Of a stretch of DNA of 64,000 bases, positions 9,759-18,713 are shown in pieces. The stretch is from Bacillus fungorum (lineage in GTDB: Bacteria > Bacillota > Bacilli > Bacillales > Bacillaceae_G). The stretch spans positions 1 through 64,000 of the forward strand of contig NZ_NWUW01000019.1 in NCBI RefSeq assembly GCF_002746455.1. Direction: 5' to 3'. Each line of letters starts with the position of its first letter. The first letter of the stretch is position 1. The notes below the pieces were generated by a model that did not search any database, was not told the origin of the DNA, and saw only the letters and a list, made by a program, of their open reading frames with translations. The translations under genes and the position numbers were made by a program.

Positions 9759-9944
9759 GTCAAAAAAGAACATTTAAAATTGATAAGTAGACAGAATCCC
9801 ACTAAGTAAAGTTTTATTTTATCGGATTTGGAATAGAACTACTTTTATTTATCTGAATTTTCCGTTATTATTTTAAGTATTCGTGAACAATTCTTTTCAT
9901 TATGAAAAGAAGAGACGATACATGAACATTACGAGGGGGTATAA

Positions 9945-11901
9945 ATGAAAATGAATGAAAAAACATATTTAAGTATAGAAGAGATTATTTCATTACCAAC
10001 CTTATCAAGTACCAATATAAGCGATGATGGCAAAAATGTAGCATTTGTTAAGAGGACAGCTAACTGGAAAGACAATACATATAGAAATTATGTATGGATA
10101 TATGAAAAAGGTAAAGGGCAGAGTTATCCATTAACAAATGGGGATATAGATAGTACATGCCCGTTATGGTCTCCAAATTCTAGGGATATTGCATACCTTA
10201 GCCCTGTTGGTAATGGGGGAAATCAAATCTTTGTTAAGTCATTAGATGGTTATGGTGGGGTGCAAATTACTAATGAGGAAGAAGGGATCAGTACATTCAA
10301 ATGGGATCCTACCGGTAAAGGTTTTTATTATATTACACAGTCAAAAGAATGTGAGGAAATAAAGAAACGTAAGGAGCTATATGGGGATTTTCAACATGTA
10401 GGTAAGGAACATCAGAATAATTGTTTATGCTACATTGAAATAGAAAAAATGATACAAAATGATAAAGGGGAACGAGAGATTAACGGTGTTTATCAATTAA
10501 CTGATGGTAAGGATTTTTATATACATAACTTTGATATTTCAAATGATGGGACAAAGGTTGTATGTATGGCTACACCAAGCCTAAACGATCATATAAACGG
10601 TGATCTATATATATTAGATGTTGAAGCTGAGGAACTGCAAAAGATGAATGTAGATAGGTTGTTGGGCGGGAGCGTTTGCTTTTCTCCTGAGGGCAACAAA
10701 ATATGTTACTCAGCAAGCATAAGAGAGAAGGATTACTATAGAAATCATATACAAGAGAGTACATTAGAGATATGTGATATGAATACTGGAGAGGTACTTC
10801 AGCCTCTAACAAACTTTGATAGTACAGTTATGCCATTACAGTGGACAGCTAAAGGGATTTTAATTAGATGGCAGGATAAAACGAATTACCTTATTGGTGT
10901 GCTAGCTGAAGATGGCACTGTAGAAACATTAAGCGAAAAAGTAGATGGATTTATAATGGATGCCTCTATAACAAGAGATGGAAATCATATAATATAATAA
11001 AGCTATAACAAATGAAACCTTTGAAATCTATTTAGACGATAAAAAAATAACGGATGAAAATAGCTTTTTCAAAGATAAGCTTAAAAGTAATAGGGAAATC
11101 ATCTCATGGAAAAATAGTGATGGGCTGGAAATAGAAGGTGTTTTATCAACACCAGTAGAGTTTGATACAAATAAAAAATATCCTTTATTAGTAGTAATTC
11201 ACGGAGGTCCGGCTTGGGCATCCTTTCCGATATTTTCAGACTGCTTCAATGAGAAATATCCGATTGAACAGTTTGTTGAAAAAGGCTTTATCGTTTTAGA
11301 ACCAAACTACAGGGGAAGTTCTGGTTATGGTAATGAATTTTTAAAAGAAAACTATAGAAAACAGGGAATTGCTGACTACGATGATGTTATTTCTGGAGTG
11401 GATAAACTAGTTGATCAAGGGAATGTAGATAAAGATAGAGTAGGAGTTATGGGATGGAGTAACGGAGGATATATATCAGCTTTCTGTTCTACATTTAGTA
11501 GTAGATTTAAAGCTATTTCAGTTGGGGGCGGAATTGCTAACTGGAGTACCCATTATGTAAATACAGATATCCCTTACTTTATTAGGATGCATTTAGGAAA
11601 TACTCCATGGAATGATCCAAAGATATATAGGAAAACATCACCAATGACATATATTAAATCAGCCTGTACGCCTACCTTAATTCAACATGGAGAAAAGGAT
11701 GCAAGAATTCCAATTACAAATGCATATGAGCTATATGAAGGATTAATGGATATGGAAGTTGATACAGAATTAATGATATTTAAAGGAATGGCATATAGTC
11801 CCGATCAGCCGGGAATGAATGTGGCTATTATGAAGCAGAACTTGATGTGGTTTTCACATTATATTCTTGGAGAAAGTATGGAGGGTTTTAGTACTATATA
11901 A
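9945..11901 (+). pseudogene. S9-family acylaminoacyl peptidase, frameshifted
   Basis: A prolyl-oligopeptidase (S9) family peptidase of about 650 codons, split by a frameshift. The first part (9945-10997) is the N-terminal beta-propeller ending RDGNHII. The reading frame changes near 10990-10996: restoring two bases in the TA-rich tract would give NHIIYNKAITNETFEIYLDD and continue without a stop to 11901. The second part holds the alpha/beta hydrolase: oxyanion HGGPAW, nucleophile GWSNGG, and the acid HGEKDARIP. Where the family carries its catalytic histidine this copy reads GMAYSPDQPG, with Tyr. The start at 9945 has a good GAGGGGGT site. A sequencing error could mimic the frameshift but not the missing His. 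Confidence 0.85.
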
Positions 11902-12019
11902 TGGATATCCGCACAGGGATTATTCGTTGTGCAATTGGGCCAGATTGTTGTAAACTGCATTTAAACCATTATTGAGAAGATTTAAGTGGTTATAAAGAAA
12001 CGTAATTCGGAGGACGAAT

Positions 12020-12586
12020 ATGACAGAGAATAAAAATGAGTTATCTGTAGAACAACGTGAAGAACTATTAAAAGTATTACAAGCACGTTTTGAGAAAAAC
12101 ATGAACCGCCATGAAGGTCTTGAATGGGCTAAAGTTGAAGCGAAGCTAGCTACTAATAATGAAAAATTGTGGTCAATTAATGAAATGGAAGTAACTGGCG
12201 GTGAGCCGGATGTTGTTGGTTATGATGAAGAGAAGGACGAATATACTTTCTATGATTGTTCAAAGGAGAGTCCTAAAGGCCGCAGAAGTCTTTGTTATGA
12301 TCTTGAAGCGTTAGAATCAAGAAAAAAACATAAGCCAGAAAATAACGTTATTGATGTTGCAAATGCTATGGGCATTGAACTATTAACGGAAGAACAATAT
12401 CGGGAATTGCAAAAATTTGGGGATTTTGATATGAAATCATCAAGCTGGGTACAAACACCTTCAGATATTCGAGAACTCGGTGGTGCTCTATTTTGCGATT
12501 ATCGCTTCGGACACGTTTTCGTGTATCACAATGGGGCAGACTCTTATTATGCTGCCAGAGGTTTTCGGGGATCGTTAAGAGTTTAA
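12020..12586 (+). CDS. DUF4256 family protein
   Basis: A 188-residue soluble, acidic protein that I recognise as a DUF4256 family member (conserved blocks ELLKVLQARFEKNMNRHEG, DCSKESPKGRRSLCYD and GGALFCDYRFGHVFVYHNGA). The biochemical role is unknown. The start follows CGGAGGACGAAT. There is no signal peptide or membrane segment. It is monocistronic, with a terminator behind it and the convergent DoxX gene beyond. Confidence 0.8.
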   Translation: MTENKNELSVEQREELLKVLQARFEKNMNRHEGLEWAKVEAKLATNNEKLWSINEMEVTGGEPDVVGYDEEKDEYTFYDCSKESPKGRRSLCYDLEALESRKKHKPENNVIDVANAMGIELLTEEQYRELQKFGDFDMKSSSWVQTPSDIRELGGALFCDYRFGHVFVYHNGADSYYAARGFRGSLRV

Positions 12587-12596
12587 ATTGAGAGTA

Positions 12597-12630
12597 AATA
12601 AAAAAGAGCCTATACTCAGGCTTTTTTTCT
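12597..12630 (+). terminator. Terminator after the DUF4256 gene
   Basis: AAAAAGAGCC-TATACTCA-GGCTTTTTTT: short stem with a strong T run. The A-rich left side could also serve the convergent doxX transcript. Confidence 0.8.
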
Positions 12631-12657
12631 TATTTATATTTTAAAAGTAAACTGTTA

Positions 12658-13164
12658 CTACGCAGTTTTACTTAATTTATAAGTTTCATGGTTATTTTTA
12701 CGGAAAAGTTTAGGGAAAACATAACCATCTAATCCAATACGTCCAGCTTTCTGCCCTGCAACTAAAATGAACATAGTCAAAATAAGCAGGTTTGGGTTTA
12801 CACTAACAGTTCCGCTTAATAAAAATGAAAGATTCATTATGATTCCGAAAAATGCAGCTGTTTTTGTTAATCCGCCTAAAATCAAACCTAGCCCTACTAA
12901 AATTTCTCCCCATTGAACTAAAAAGCTAAATAAGTCTGCGTGTGGAAGAACAAAATGTTGAAGAAAATCTGCCCACCAACTTTGTACTGCAGGGTGGTCA
13001 CCTGATGCTTGAGCAATAGCACCCTTTAGAAAACCACTTGCATCAAAAGATTGTCCGAAAACTTTGCCTATTCCAGCAGCGAGCCATGTATATCCTATGT
13101 AAAGTCGTAAAAATAATAATATGAAAGTAGCACGTTTATCAGTTCTTAAAAAATTGATAACCAT
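12658..13164 (-). CDS. DoxX family membrane protein
   Basis: A 168-residue protein with four hydrophobic segments matching the DoxX/DoxD-like fold: N-terminal TFILLFLRLYIGYTWLAAGI, then QWGEILVGLGLILGGLT, FFGIIMNLSFLLSGTVSVNP and LLILTMFILVAG. DoxX proteins are membrane partners of redox enzymes; several in Firmicutes are induced by thiol or quinone stress. The substrate here is unknown. The start follows GGAGGGATTTCA. Its promoter region carries a 15-bp perfect inverted repeat, so it is likely under tight repressor control. It stands alone. Confidence 0.85.
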   Translation of the reverse strand: MVINFLRTDKRATFILLFLRLYIGYTWLAAGIGKVFGQSFDASGFLKGAIAQASGDHPAVQSWWADFLQHFVLPHADLFSFLVQWGEILVGLGLILGGLTKTAAFFGIIMNLSFLLSGTVSVNPNLLILTMFILVAGQKAGRIGLDGYVFPKLFRKNNHETYKLSKTA

Positions 13165-13200
13165 TGAAATCCCTCCAATATTGTATTTACAAGTTTATTA

Positions 13201-13235
13201 TATATCCATTGTGAAAAAAATTCACAATGGATATA
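13201..13235 (-). promoter_or_regulatory. Operator-like inverted repeat over the doxX promoter
   Basis: TATATCCATTGTGAA (13201-13215) and TTCACAATGGATATA (13221-13235) are perfect 15-bp arms around five A residues. Read on the minus strand, TTGTGA and the downstream TATATAAT lie about 17-19 bp apart, so the palindrome covers the putative -35 and -10. The inner part looks like a Rex box (TTGTGAA/TTCACAA) but with a 5-nt instead of 4-nt centre. It lies 37 bp upstream of the DoxX start. Confidence 0.7.
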
Positions 13236-13325
13236 ATGTGAACAAATTTATGATTTTTTATTTATAAAATTGCACATAAAATATTGTGAAGTTTATTTTT
13301 GAAAATTAAGCAATAAATGAGAGAT

Positions 13326-13355
13326 GGGAGCTATCTATTGTAGCGGATAGCTCCC
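13326..13355 (-). terminator. Hairpin downstream of the anti-sigma gene
   Basis: GGGAGCTATC and GATAGCTCCC form a perfect 10-bp stem with a 10-nt loop, 50 bp past the end of the minus-strand anti-sigma gene. There is no clear T run on either side, so termination is likely but not certain. Confidence 0.5.
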
Positions 13356-13405
13356 GTAGTAAACAGGTTTATGTGTGTTCTTTAAGTTCATCTGGGCGTT
13401 CCTTA

Positions 13406-14323
13406 TTATTTCTCTGGTTTTATATAAGGAACAATTTGTGCAGTAACCCCTACAGAAGCACCGCGAATAAAGTCTTGGTTTTCTAATACCTTAAAGTTTT
13501 CTGTTTTTCCTGTTAGCATAACACCTAAAATTTTCACTTGATCGAATGGTTTGCCCTTGTTTGATTTTAAAAACTTCTGGATATCTTTGTCATGTCCATC
13601 GTCATCGTATTGGTTAAGTGAATCAATGAACTCTTTGTATGCTTCTTCAGGAGACTTATCTGGATTGAATCCGTAAACAGGCATACCAGAAGGTCCTTTG
13701 CTTTCATCTCCAATTGGTGAGGTCATATATAACCATACAATGTTTAAGTTGTCTGGAATTTTTTCTTTAATTTCTTGTAGTGTGTAGGGCTGATTGAAAG
13801 AGATAGCAACTTCGGCAACATAGTTGTTCATTTGTGAAACTTCCCCTAATTCATTTTGGACACCATCAAAATAGTCCTTAATAGCGGGATTATAAAATGT
13901 TGCAAATTTATTCTTTGTTTGTTTATCATACTCATAAAACTCTGTATTGGACCTGGACCAATAAAAACCAGGCGTTAATTCATTGGAATCGATATTGATA
14001 CGGATCCAACCATAGGAGCTTGTTAATTTGTTCCATGGGACAATATAACCATTAATATTTTTGGAACGATTTGATGTAATATTGCCGCCAAACATAGATG
14101 AATTACTCGTTACTTGAGAATCAATTTGTACATTCGGTTCTGCAATTGCATTATGTAAAAATAGTTGTTCGTGAAGTTTCGTAGAACTTTTCGCTGCGAA
14201 GTAATTCCCCACTTTATAAATGATAGGGATAAGTATGATGACAACGATAATAGAAGTAATGATGATTTTAAGTAACTGTTTCCTTTTAGCTTTTTTTAAT
14301 GCATTTTTTAAAGAAGTATCCAT
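13406..14323 (-). CDS. Sigma-factor regulator (anti-sigma) membrane protein
   Basis: A 305-residue protein with a short basic cytoplasmic N-terminus (KNALKKAKRKQLLK), one transmembrane segment (IIITSIIVVIILIPIIYKVG) and a large extracellular part. The layout and the segment YGWIRINIDS...PGFYWSRSNTEFYEYD fit the Sigma_reg_N/Sigma_reg_C proteins that partner ECF sigma factors. It starts on the stop codon of the sigma gene (TAATG, one-base overlap), so the two are translationally coupled. It most likely holds the sigma factor inactive until an envelope signal; which signal is unknown. Confidence 0.8.
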   Translation of the reverse strand: MDTSLKNALKKAKRKQLLKIIITSIIVVIILIPIIYKVGNYFAAKSSTKLHEQLFLHNAIAEPNVQIDSQVTSNSSMFGGNITSNRSKNINGYIVPWNKLTSSYGWIRINIDSNELTPGFYWSRSNTEFYEYDKQTKNKFATFYNPAIKDYFDGVQNELGEVSQMNNYVAEVAISFNQPYTLQEIKEKIPDNLNIVWLYMTSPIGDESKGPSGMPVYGFNPDKSPEEAYKEFIDSLNQYDDDGHDKDIQKFLKSNKGKPFDQVKILGVMLTGKTENFKVLENQDFIRGASVGVTAQIVPYIKPEK

Positions 14324-14814
14324 TAAGGTTTTCCCCCTACTGTAGAATGAATGGTTTTACGTGCGCGATGTAACTTTTGTTTGACGCTGTTTACTCGAAT
14401 ATCTAGTATTAGTGCGATTTCTTCGTATGTAAAATCATAATAATACTTTAAAAAGAAGGCTTCTTTGCATTCTAGTTTTATATCTTTTAATAGATAGAAA
14501 ATCTCATCTTTATTTAAAACAGTATCCAATTCCCGGTCTGTATATTGTAATTTTGAATAAATCTCTTCAGTTAAATAGATGTTCTGTTGCTCCTTTTTCC
14601 TCTTCAAGTCAATGTATTCATTTAATGCAACTCTGAAAAACCATGGACGTATGTTATCCTCGGTTAAGCTATCTAGCAATGTGTATACTTTATAGAAAGT
14701 ATTTTGGATGATGTCTTCTGCATCTTCTTTGATAGCTCCTTTCGCTAGTAGTAGTTTGAACACTTCCTCCCCTACATTGATAAGATAGGAGGTCAATATA
14801 TTTTCTTTTCCCAT
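14323..14814 (-). CDS. ECF-type RNA polymerase sigma factor
   Basis: A 163-residue sigma-70 family factor of the extracytoplasmic-function type. Region 2 is seen in AEDIIQNTFYKVYTLLDSL and RPWFFRVALNEYIDLKRKK, and region 4 in ECKEAFFLKYYYDFTYEEIALILDI and NSVKQKLHRARKTI, the C-terminal helix-turn-helix. The start follows GGGAGGAAAACTG. It is the first gene of a two-gene operon with its anti-sigma partner. ECF pairs of this kind usually drive their own promoter, but I could not identify a convincing ECF promoter in the 140 bp upstream. Confidence 0.9.
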   Translation of the reverse strand: MGKENILTSYLINVGEEVFKLLLAKGAIKEDAEDIIQNTFYKVYTLLDSLTEDNIRPWFFRVALNEYIDLKRKKEQQNIYLTEEIYSKLQYTDRELDTVLNKDEIFYLLKDIKLECKEAFFLKYYYDFTYEEIALILDIRVNSVKQKLHRARKTIHSTVGGKP

Positions 14815-14897
14815 CAGTTTTCCTCCCTACACTTATACAACGAATAGGTAATAGTGAATGTATACACTTAAATTAAAGTTTTGTTCTTGATACAAAT

Positions 14898-14937
14898 AAA
14901 AAAGGCATATAACAATCATATGTTATATGCCTTTTCT
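14898..14937. terminator. Bidirectional terminator after the DUF5068 lipoprotein
   Basis: AAAGGCATATAACA (14901-14914) pairs with TGTTATATGCCTTT (14921-14934), flanked by A and T runs. It serves the minus-strand lipoprotein gene that ends at 14955. Confidence 0.85.
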
Positions 14938-14954
14938 ATTATATATGTAGTAAT

Positions 14955-16241
14955 TTATTTAGGTAATGTAAATTTAGCTTTTTTACCTTGTGAAATATCT
15001 TTAGCTTCTTTATTTCTCATAGGTCCTAACTCAATCTCAAAGCTTTTGTCTTTCCAAATCTTTTCATACTGCTCTTGATCTAAAATAAATACTTGTAGTA
15101 ATTCTCCAGATGTTCCCGTTTTGACTGAAGCGTTATAGTCGTAATTTAGTAGCATACCTTCATTAATCGTATATTGTGTACCATCATTCACTCTCAATGT
15201 AGAGCTTATAGGAGATAGTGAAACGTCTTGAGTATCTTTGTTATCAAGCTTGAATTTCACCGTTAATAGAACAATACCGTTTTTGAAATTTGCAAAGCGC
15301 GGTGCTTCGACGGAATTTGGTGTGAATTGAGTAAATTGGTATCCATCTAATGTAACATTAACAGCGCCTAATTCTTGGCTGTTATTAATACTTGATTTCT
15401 CTTTTAACATTTTTTTATCGCCCATGTTATTAGCTGTAGCTTTATCTTGGTAGAAAGTTTTATCTGTTGCAACCTTTTCAGTACCTTGTTTATTTAAACT
15501 TAATGAAAAGCTTCCAGGGCTTCCGATTGGAGCATCGAATTTTCCTTTATTAGCTTGTGCAGTTGGGACTGTGACTGAGACTGTTGAGAGACTTGAAATT
15601 TTCGTTAGATCATCTTTTCCGAATGGATACGCGATATAACCAGAAATGGTTTCCCCTGCTTTTACTAAGTAATCATTCGTTGGAGCAAGCTTAGTTGGTA
15701 GCTGATCTTCTTTTGGAATTAAGTCTTTATAGTTACTATATACTTTCTGCGCACCAGTAAACGATATGTCCAATGCTGGCATATAATAAATATCTTTAGC
15801 TGAACTATTTTTGACGCTATAGTTCACAAGAATGACTCCGCCCTCTGTTTGACGGTTAAATGGAATGTTAAAGTCCGTATGGAATCCATTTAATTCAACT
15901 AATGTATAACTGTTCATCGATACTGAAATATCTTCAGCTTTATGGACTTGAGGTTCCTTATTTTTAAAAAGAACTTTTGTTTTCCCACCGGTTTCTTTTT
16001 CCATATAGGAAATCAGCTTAGAGTAGTCACTTGATCCAGTAGCTGTATTTTCAGGCTTTTTATCTTCGGATTTTTTTTCAGCAGGTTTACTTTCTTTCGT
16101 TGTATCCGTTTTTTCCGTTTTGCTTTCTTTTGTTGCATTCTCTTTTTGTTCTTTATTTGTCGTATCGCTTTGACCACAGCCGGTTATTACAAAAGCTGCT
16201 ACGATTACTGCAGAAAATAAAGAAAGTATTTTTTTTGACAT
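14955..16241 (-). CDS. DUF5068-type lipoprotein
   Basis: A 428-residue lipoprotein with signal peptide and lipobox VITGC (Cys22), then a ~50-residue Lys/Glu/Thr-rich linker typical of surface tethers. The rest forms two similar beta-rich halves; the N-terminal half contains NSYTLVELNGFHTDFNIPF and GGVILVNYSVKN, the second VNVTLDGYQFTQFTPN and GIVLLTVKFKLDN. I take it as a DUF5068 family protein, function unknown. Start follows GGGGGAAGAAAC. It is next to, but transcribed separately from, the ECF sigma pair. Confidence 0.75.
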   Translation of the reverse strand: MSKKILSLFSAVIVAAFVITGCGQSDTTNKEQKENATKESKTEKTDTTKESKPAEKKSEDKKPENTATGSSDYSKLISYMEKETGGKTKVLFKNKEPQVHKAEDISVSMNSYTLVELNGFHTDFNIPFNRQTEGGVILVNYSVKNSSAKDIYYMPALDISFTGAQKVYSNYKDLIPKEDQLPTKLAPTNDYLVKAGETISGYIAYPFGKDDLTKISSLSTVSVTVPTAQANKGKFDAPIGSPGSFSLSLNKQGTEKVATDKTFYQDKATANNMGDKKMLKEKSSINNSQELGAVNVTLDGYQFTQFTPNSVEAPRFANFKNGIVLLTVKFKLDNKDTQDVSLSPISSTLRVNDGTQYTINEGMLLNYDYNASVKTGTSGELLQVFILDQEQYEKIWKDKSFEIELGPMRNKEAKDISQGKKAKFTLPK

Positions 16242-16683
16242 GTTTCTTCCCCCTATTTGTGTAAAACTAAACTCTCACATTAGCCCCACGTTTTATTATA
16301 AGAAGGCTAGTCAATATTTACCAGTATTTTTTCTGATTATTCATATTATTTTAATATCATAATATAATAAAATTAATAGAAGTTTGGAATGGAATAGTGA
16401 GTTTTATTTTTAAATCATTTGAAATATTACATCATATTGGTATGATAGAAATAGAGGTATATGGAAAGGAGACAAGGACTCAATATGTGGATGAACTTGT
16501 AATGATTAGAAATTAGATAGATGAATTTTTCTCTCATCAGTGAGGGTTTATTTAGCTATCTGTAAATCATGCAAGGACTGCATATTTGGCTTGTACATCC
16601 CCTTTGTAAGGATAGATACGTATGTGGGGAAATTTATATCTCTTATATAAAATATGCATCCTTTAAAATTGGAGGAGTATATG
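16242..16683. other. Intergenic region without a recognised gene
   Basis: About 440 bp between the DUF5068 lipoprotein and the SDR gene, AT-rich and full of stop codons in all frames. A GGAAAGGAGACAAGG stretch near 16460 resembles a ribosome binding site but is followed only by a five-codon frame; it may be the start of a decayed gene. I see no repeat, RNA motif or clear promoter beyond AT-rich tracts. Confidence 0.5.
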
Positions 16684-17457
16684 ATGAATCAATTAAAACA
16701 TAAAGTAGCAGTTGTTACAGGTGTAAGTCGTTTAGATGGTATAGGCGCAGCGATTTGTAAAGAATTAGCTGAAGCAGGATACGATATATTTTTTACATAT
16801 TGGACAGCTTACGATAAAGAGATGCCTTGGGGCGTTGATCAAAGTGAACAAATACAATTAAAAGAAGCGTTGCTAAAAAACGGTGTGAAAGTATCGAGTA
16901 TGGAGTTAGATTTAACTCAGAATGATGCACCGAAAGAGCTTATAAATAAAGTTACTGAACAACTAGGCTACCCTCATATATTAATTAATAATGCAGCGTA
17001 TTCTACGAATAATGATTTCTCTAATTTGACTGCTGAAGATCTGGATAAGCACTACATGGTCAATGTTCGTGCGACTACATTGTTAAGTAGTCAATTTGCC
17101 CGAGGATTTGATAAGAAATCTGGTGGTAGAATTGTGAATATGACTTCGGGGCAATTTCAAGGGCCTATGGCAGGAGAATTGGCGTATGCAACAACGAAGG
17201 GAGCTATTGATGCTCTTACTAGTACGTTATCGGCGGAAGTGGCCCATTTAGGAATAACAGTGAATGCAATTAATCCAGGGCCAACTAACACAGGATGGAT
17301 GAATGAAGAGATAAAGCAAGGATTAAAACCAATGTTTCCTTTTGGCAGAATTGGTGAGCCGAAGGATGCAGCAAGACTTATTAAGTTTTTAATAAGTGAA
17401 GAAGCAGAGTGGATTACTGGACAAGTTATTCATTCAGAAGGTGGATTTAAAAGATAA
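16684..17457 (+). CDS. Short-chain dehydrogenase/reductase
   Basis: A classical SDR of 257 residues using NAD(P)H. Features: cofactor loop TGVSRLDGIGAA (12-23), INNAA (101-105), catalytic S155, and YATTK with Y168 and K172, followed by INPGPTNTGWM. The protein resembles 3-oxoacyl-ACP-reductase-like enzymes annotated in Bacillus, but the substrate is unknown. The start was chosen at the second of two adjacent ATGs, 8 nt from GGAGG. The stop codon overlaps the target-site copy of a bcr1 repeat, so the native 3' flank has been replaced by bcr1. Confidence 0.88.
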   Translation: MNQLKHKVAVVTGVSRLDGIGAAICKELAEAGYDIFFTYWTAYDKEMPWGVDQSEQIQLKEALLKNGVKVSSMELDLTQNDAPKELINKVTEQLGYPHILINNAAYSTNNDFSNLTAEDLDKHYMVNVRATTLLSSQFARGFDKKSGGRIVNMTSGQFQGPMAGELAYATTKGAIDALTSTLSAEVAHLGITVNAINPGPTNTGWMNEEIKQGLKPMFPFGRIGEPKDAARLIKFLISEEAEWITGQVIHSEGGFKR

Positions 17458-17608
17458 AGTGAAACTTTAATCAGTGGGGGTTTTGTTCATCCCCACTGAT
17501 TATTAATTGAACCAATCGGGCTGTTATGGGCAGTTGATCCCCACCTAAATTCTTTGCTTCCGCTGAATTTTGAGGTGGGGGTCTTACTGCCCGTTAATGC
17601 GGGATAAA
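17454..17608 (+). mobile_element. bcr1 repeat with ATAAA target duplication
   Basis: A 145-bp element (17459-17603) starting GTGAAACTTTAATCAGTGGG and ending CTGCCCGTTAATGCGGG, flanked by ATAAA at 17454-17458 and 17604-17608. This matches the bcr1 element described as specific to the B. cereus group, a non-coding, structured, probably trans-mobilised repeat. Internal stems are visible (CAGTGGGG...CCCCACTG, CCCCACCT...AGGTGGGG, GGGCAGT...ACTGCCC). The left target copy overlaps the SDR stop codon. Confidence 0.93.
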
Positions 17609-17645
17609 AAGAAGGTATCTCACCCTGGTGAGATACCTTCTTTTT
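17606..17645. terminator. Bidirectional terminator between SDR and oxidoreductase
   Basis: AAAAAGAAGGTATCTCAC and GTGAGATACCTTCTTTTT are perfect arms around CCTG. It terminates both convergent genes and lies directly beside the bcr1 copy. Confidence 0.95.
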
Positions 17646-17659
17646 AATCTTTATATATT

Positions 17660-18568
17660 TTATTTTAAGGTAATCGAAACGTTCCCTTTTTTATGCCCTA
17701 TTTCCACATACATATGAGCTTCAGCAATTTCTTCTAATCGGTAAGTTCTATCAATAACAGGTTTTAAATGTTCTGTTTCAGTTAGTTTTTTTAGTAGAAT
17801 CATATCCTCTTTACTTACTTTTGCCATCGTTCCATTAACAGATACATATTTTCCATTAGGCGTTAATACTTGTTTACAAAGGGATTTTTTCTGTTTTCCA
17901 ACTGCATCAAATATAATATCATAGCATTCCCCCCGCTTAGTAAAATCTTCTTTCGTATAATCAATTACTTTATCCGCTCCTAAAGATTGCACTAGTTCAA
18001 AATTTGAATTACTACAAACAGCTGTAACGGTAGCGCCAAAATATTTAGCAAGTTGTACAGCAGCTGTTCCTACTGATCCAGAGGCACCATATATGAGAAC
18101 TTGTTGCCCTTTTTTTATCCGGCCCTTTCTCAGAAAATGTAACGCTGAAGTTCCACCAAAAGGAATAACTGCCGCTTCTTCATACGTTACATTGGTAGGT
18201 TTTAATGTTATTAATCCACTTTCATGCACGCATGTGTATTCGGCATAACCACCAAGATTTAGTTCTGTTAATGCAAAAATTTGATCTCCTTTTTTAAATT
18301 GAGTTACATCTGTCCCGATATCCTCTATCTCTCCTGCTAATTCTACGCCAAGTATAGGGTTTCTCGGTTTTCTAAGTCCTAATACAAGTCGCATAGGAAT
18401 CCAAAATAATAGAGGGCTATTAAATCCGCGTATTCTACAATCTCCAGTCGATACACTTGTTGCGTGAATTTTAACTAATACTTCGTTCTTTTTAGGTGTA
18501 GGCTTCTCTATATTTTGAAGCTGAAGAACGTTAGGTGGTCCATACTGTGTGCAAATGATCGCCTTCAT
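17660..18568 (-). CDS. Zinc-free MDR-family NAD(P)-dependent oxidoreductase
   Basis: A 302-residue medium-chain dehydrogenase/reductase of the quinone-oxidoreductase type. The N-terminal GroES-like part contains VLVKIHATSVSTGDCRIRG and GVELAGEIEDIG; the Rossmann part has QVLIYGASGSVGTAAVQLAK. The cysteine and histidine ligands of zinc alcohol dehydrogenases are missing, which fits quinone/enone reduction. Start at 18568 (MKAIICTQYG) follows AGGAGGTCATT; an upstream in-frame ATG would add 20 residues without a good site. Single gene, substrate unknown. Confidence 0.87.
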   Translation of the reverse strand: MKAIICTQYGPPNVLQLQNIEKPTPKKNEVLVKIHATSVSTGDCRIRGFNSPLLFWIPMRLVLGLRKPRNPILGVELAGEIEDIGTDVTQFKKGDQIFALTELNLGGYAEYTCVHESGLITLKPTNVTYEEAAVIPFGGTSALHFLRKGRIKKGQQVLIYGASGSVGTAAVQLAKYFGATVTAVCSNSNFELVQSLGADKVIDYTKEDFTKRGECYDIIFDAVGKQKKSLCKQVLTPNGKYVSVNGTMAKVSKEDMILLKKLTETEHLKPVIDRTYRLEEIAEAHMYVEIGHKKGNVSITLK

Positions 18569-18713
18569 AATGACCTCCTGAAATGAGTTGTTATTATTTA
18601 CATCATATTTAAGATCTTCATTAAACATGTCGCTATATAGCGAGTATAGATTAAAAATTATATAGATTTCATAGGAAAAGAGGTGATATTATTTTGGGAA
18701 AGGGGGCGACAGT

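Noticed and set aside
13206..13230. The doxX palindrome as a standard Rex or CRP/FNR site
   Set aside because: The spacer is one base too long for either consensus; kept only as an operator of unknown regulator.
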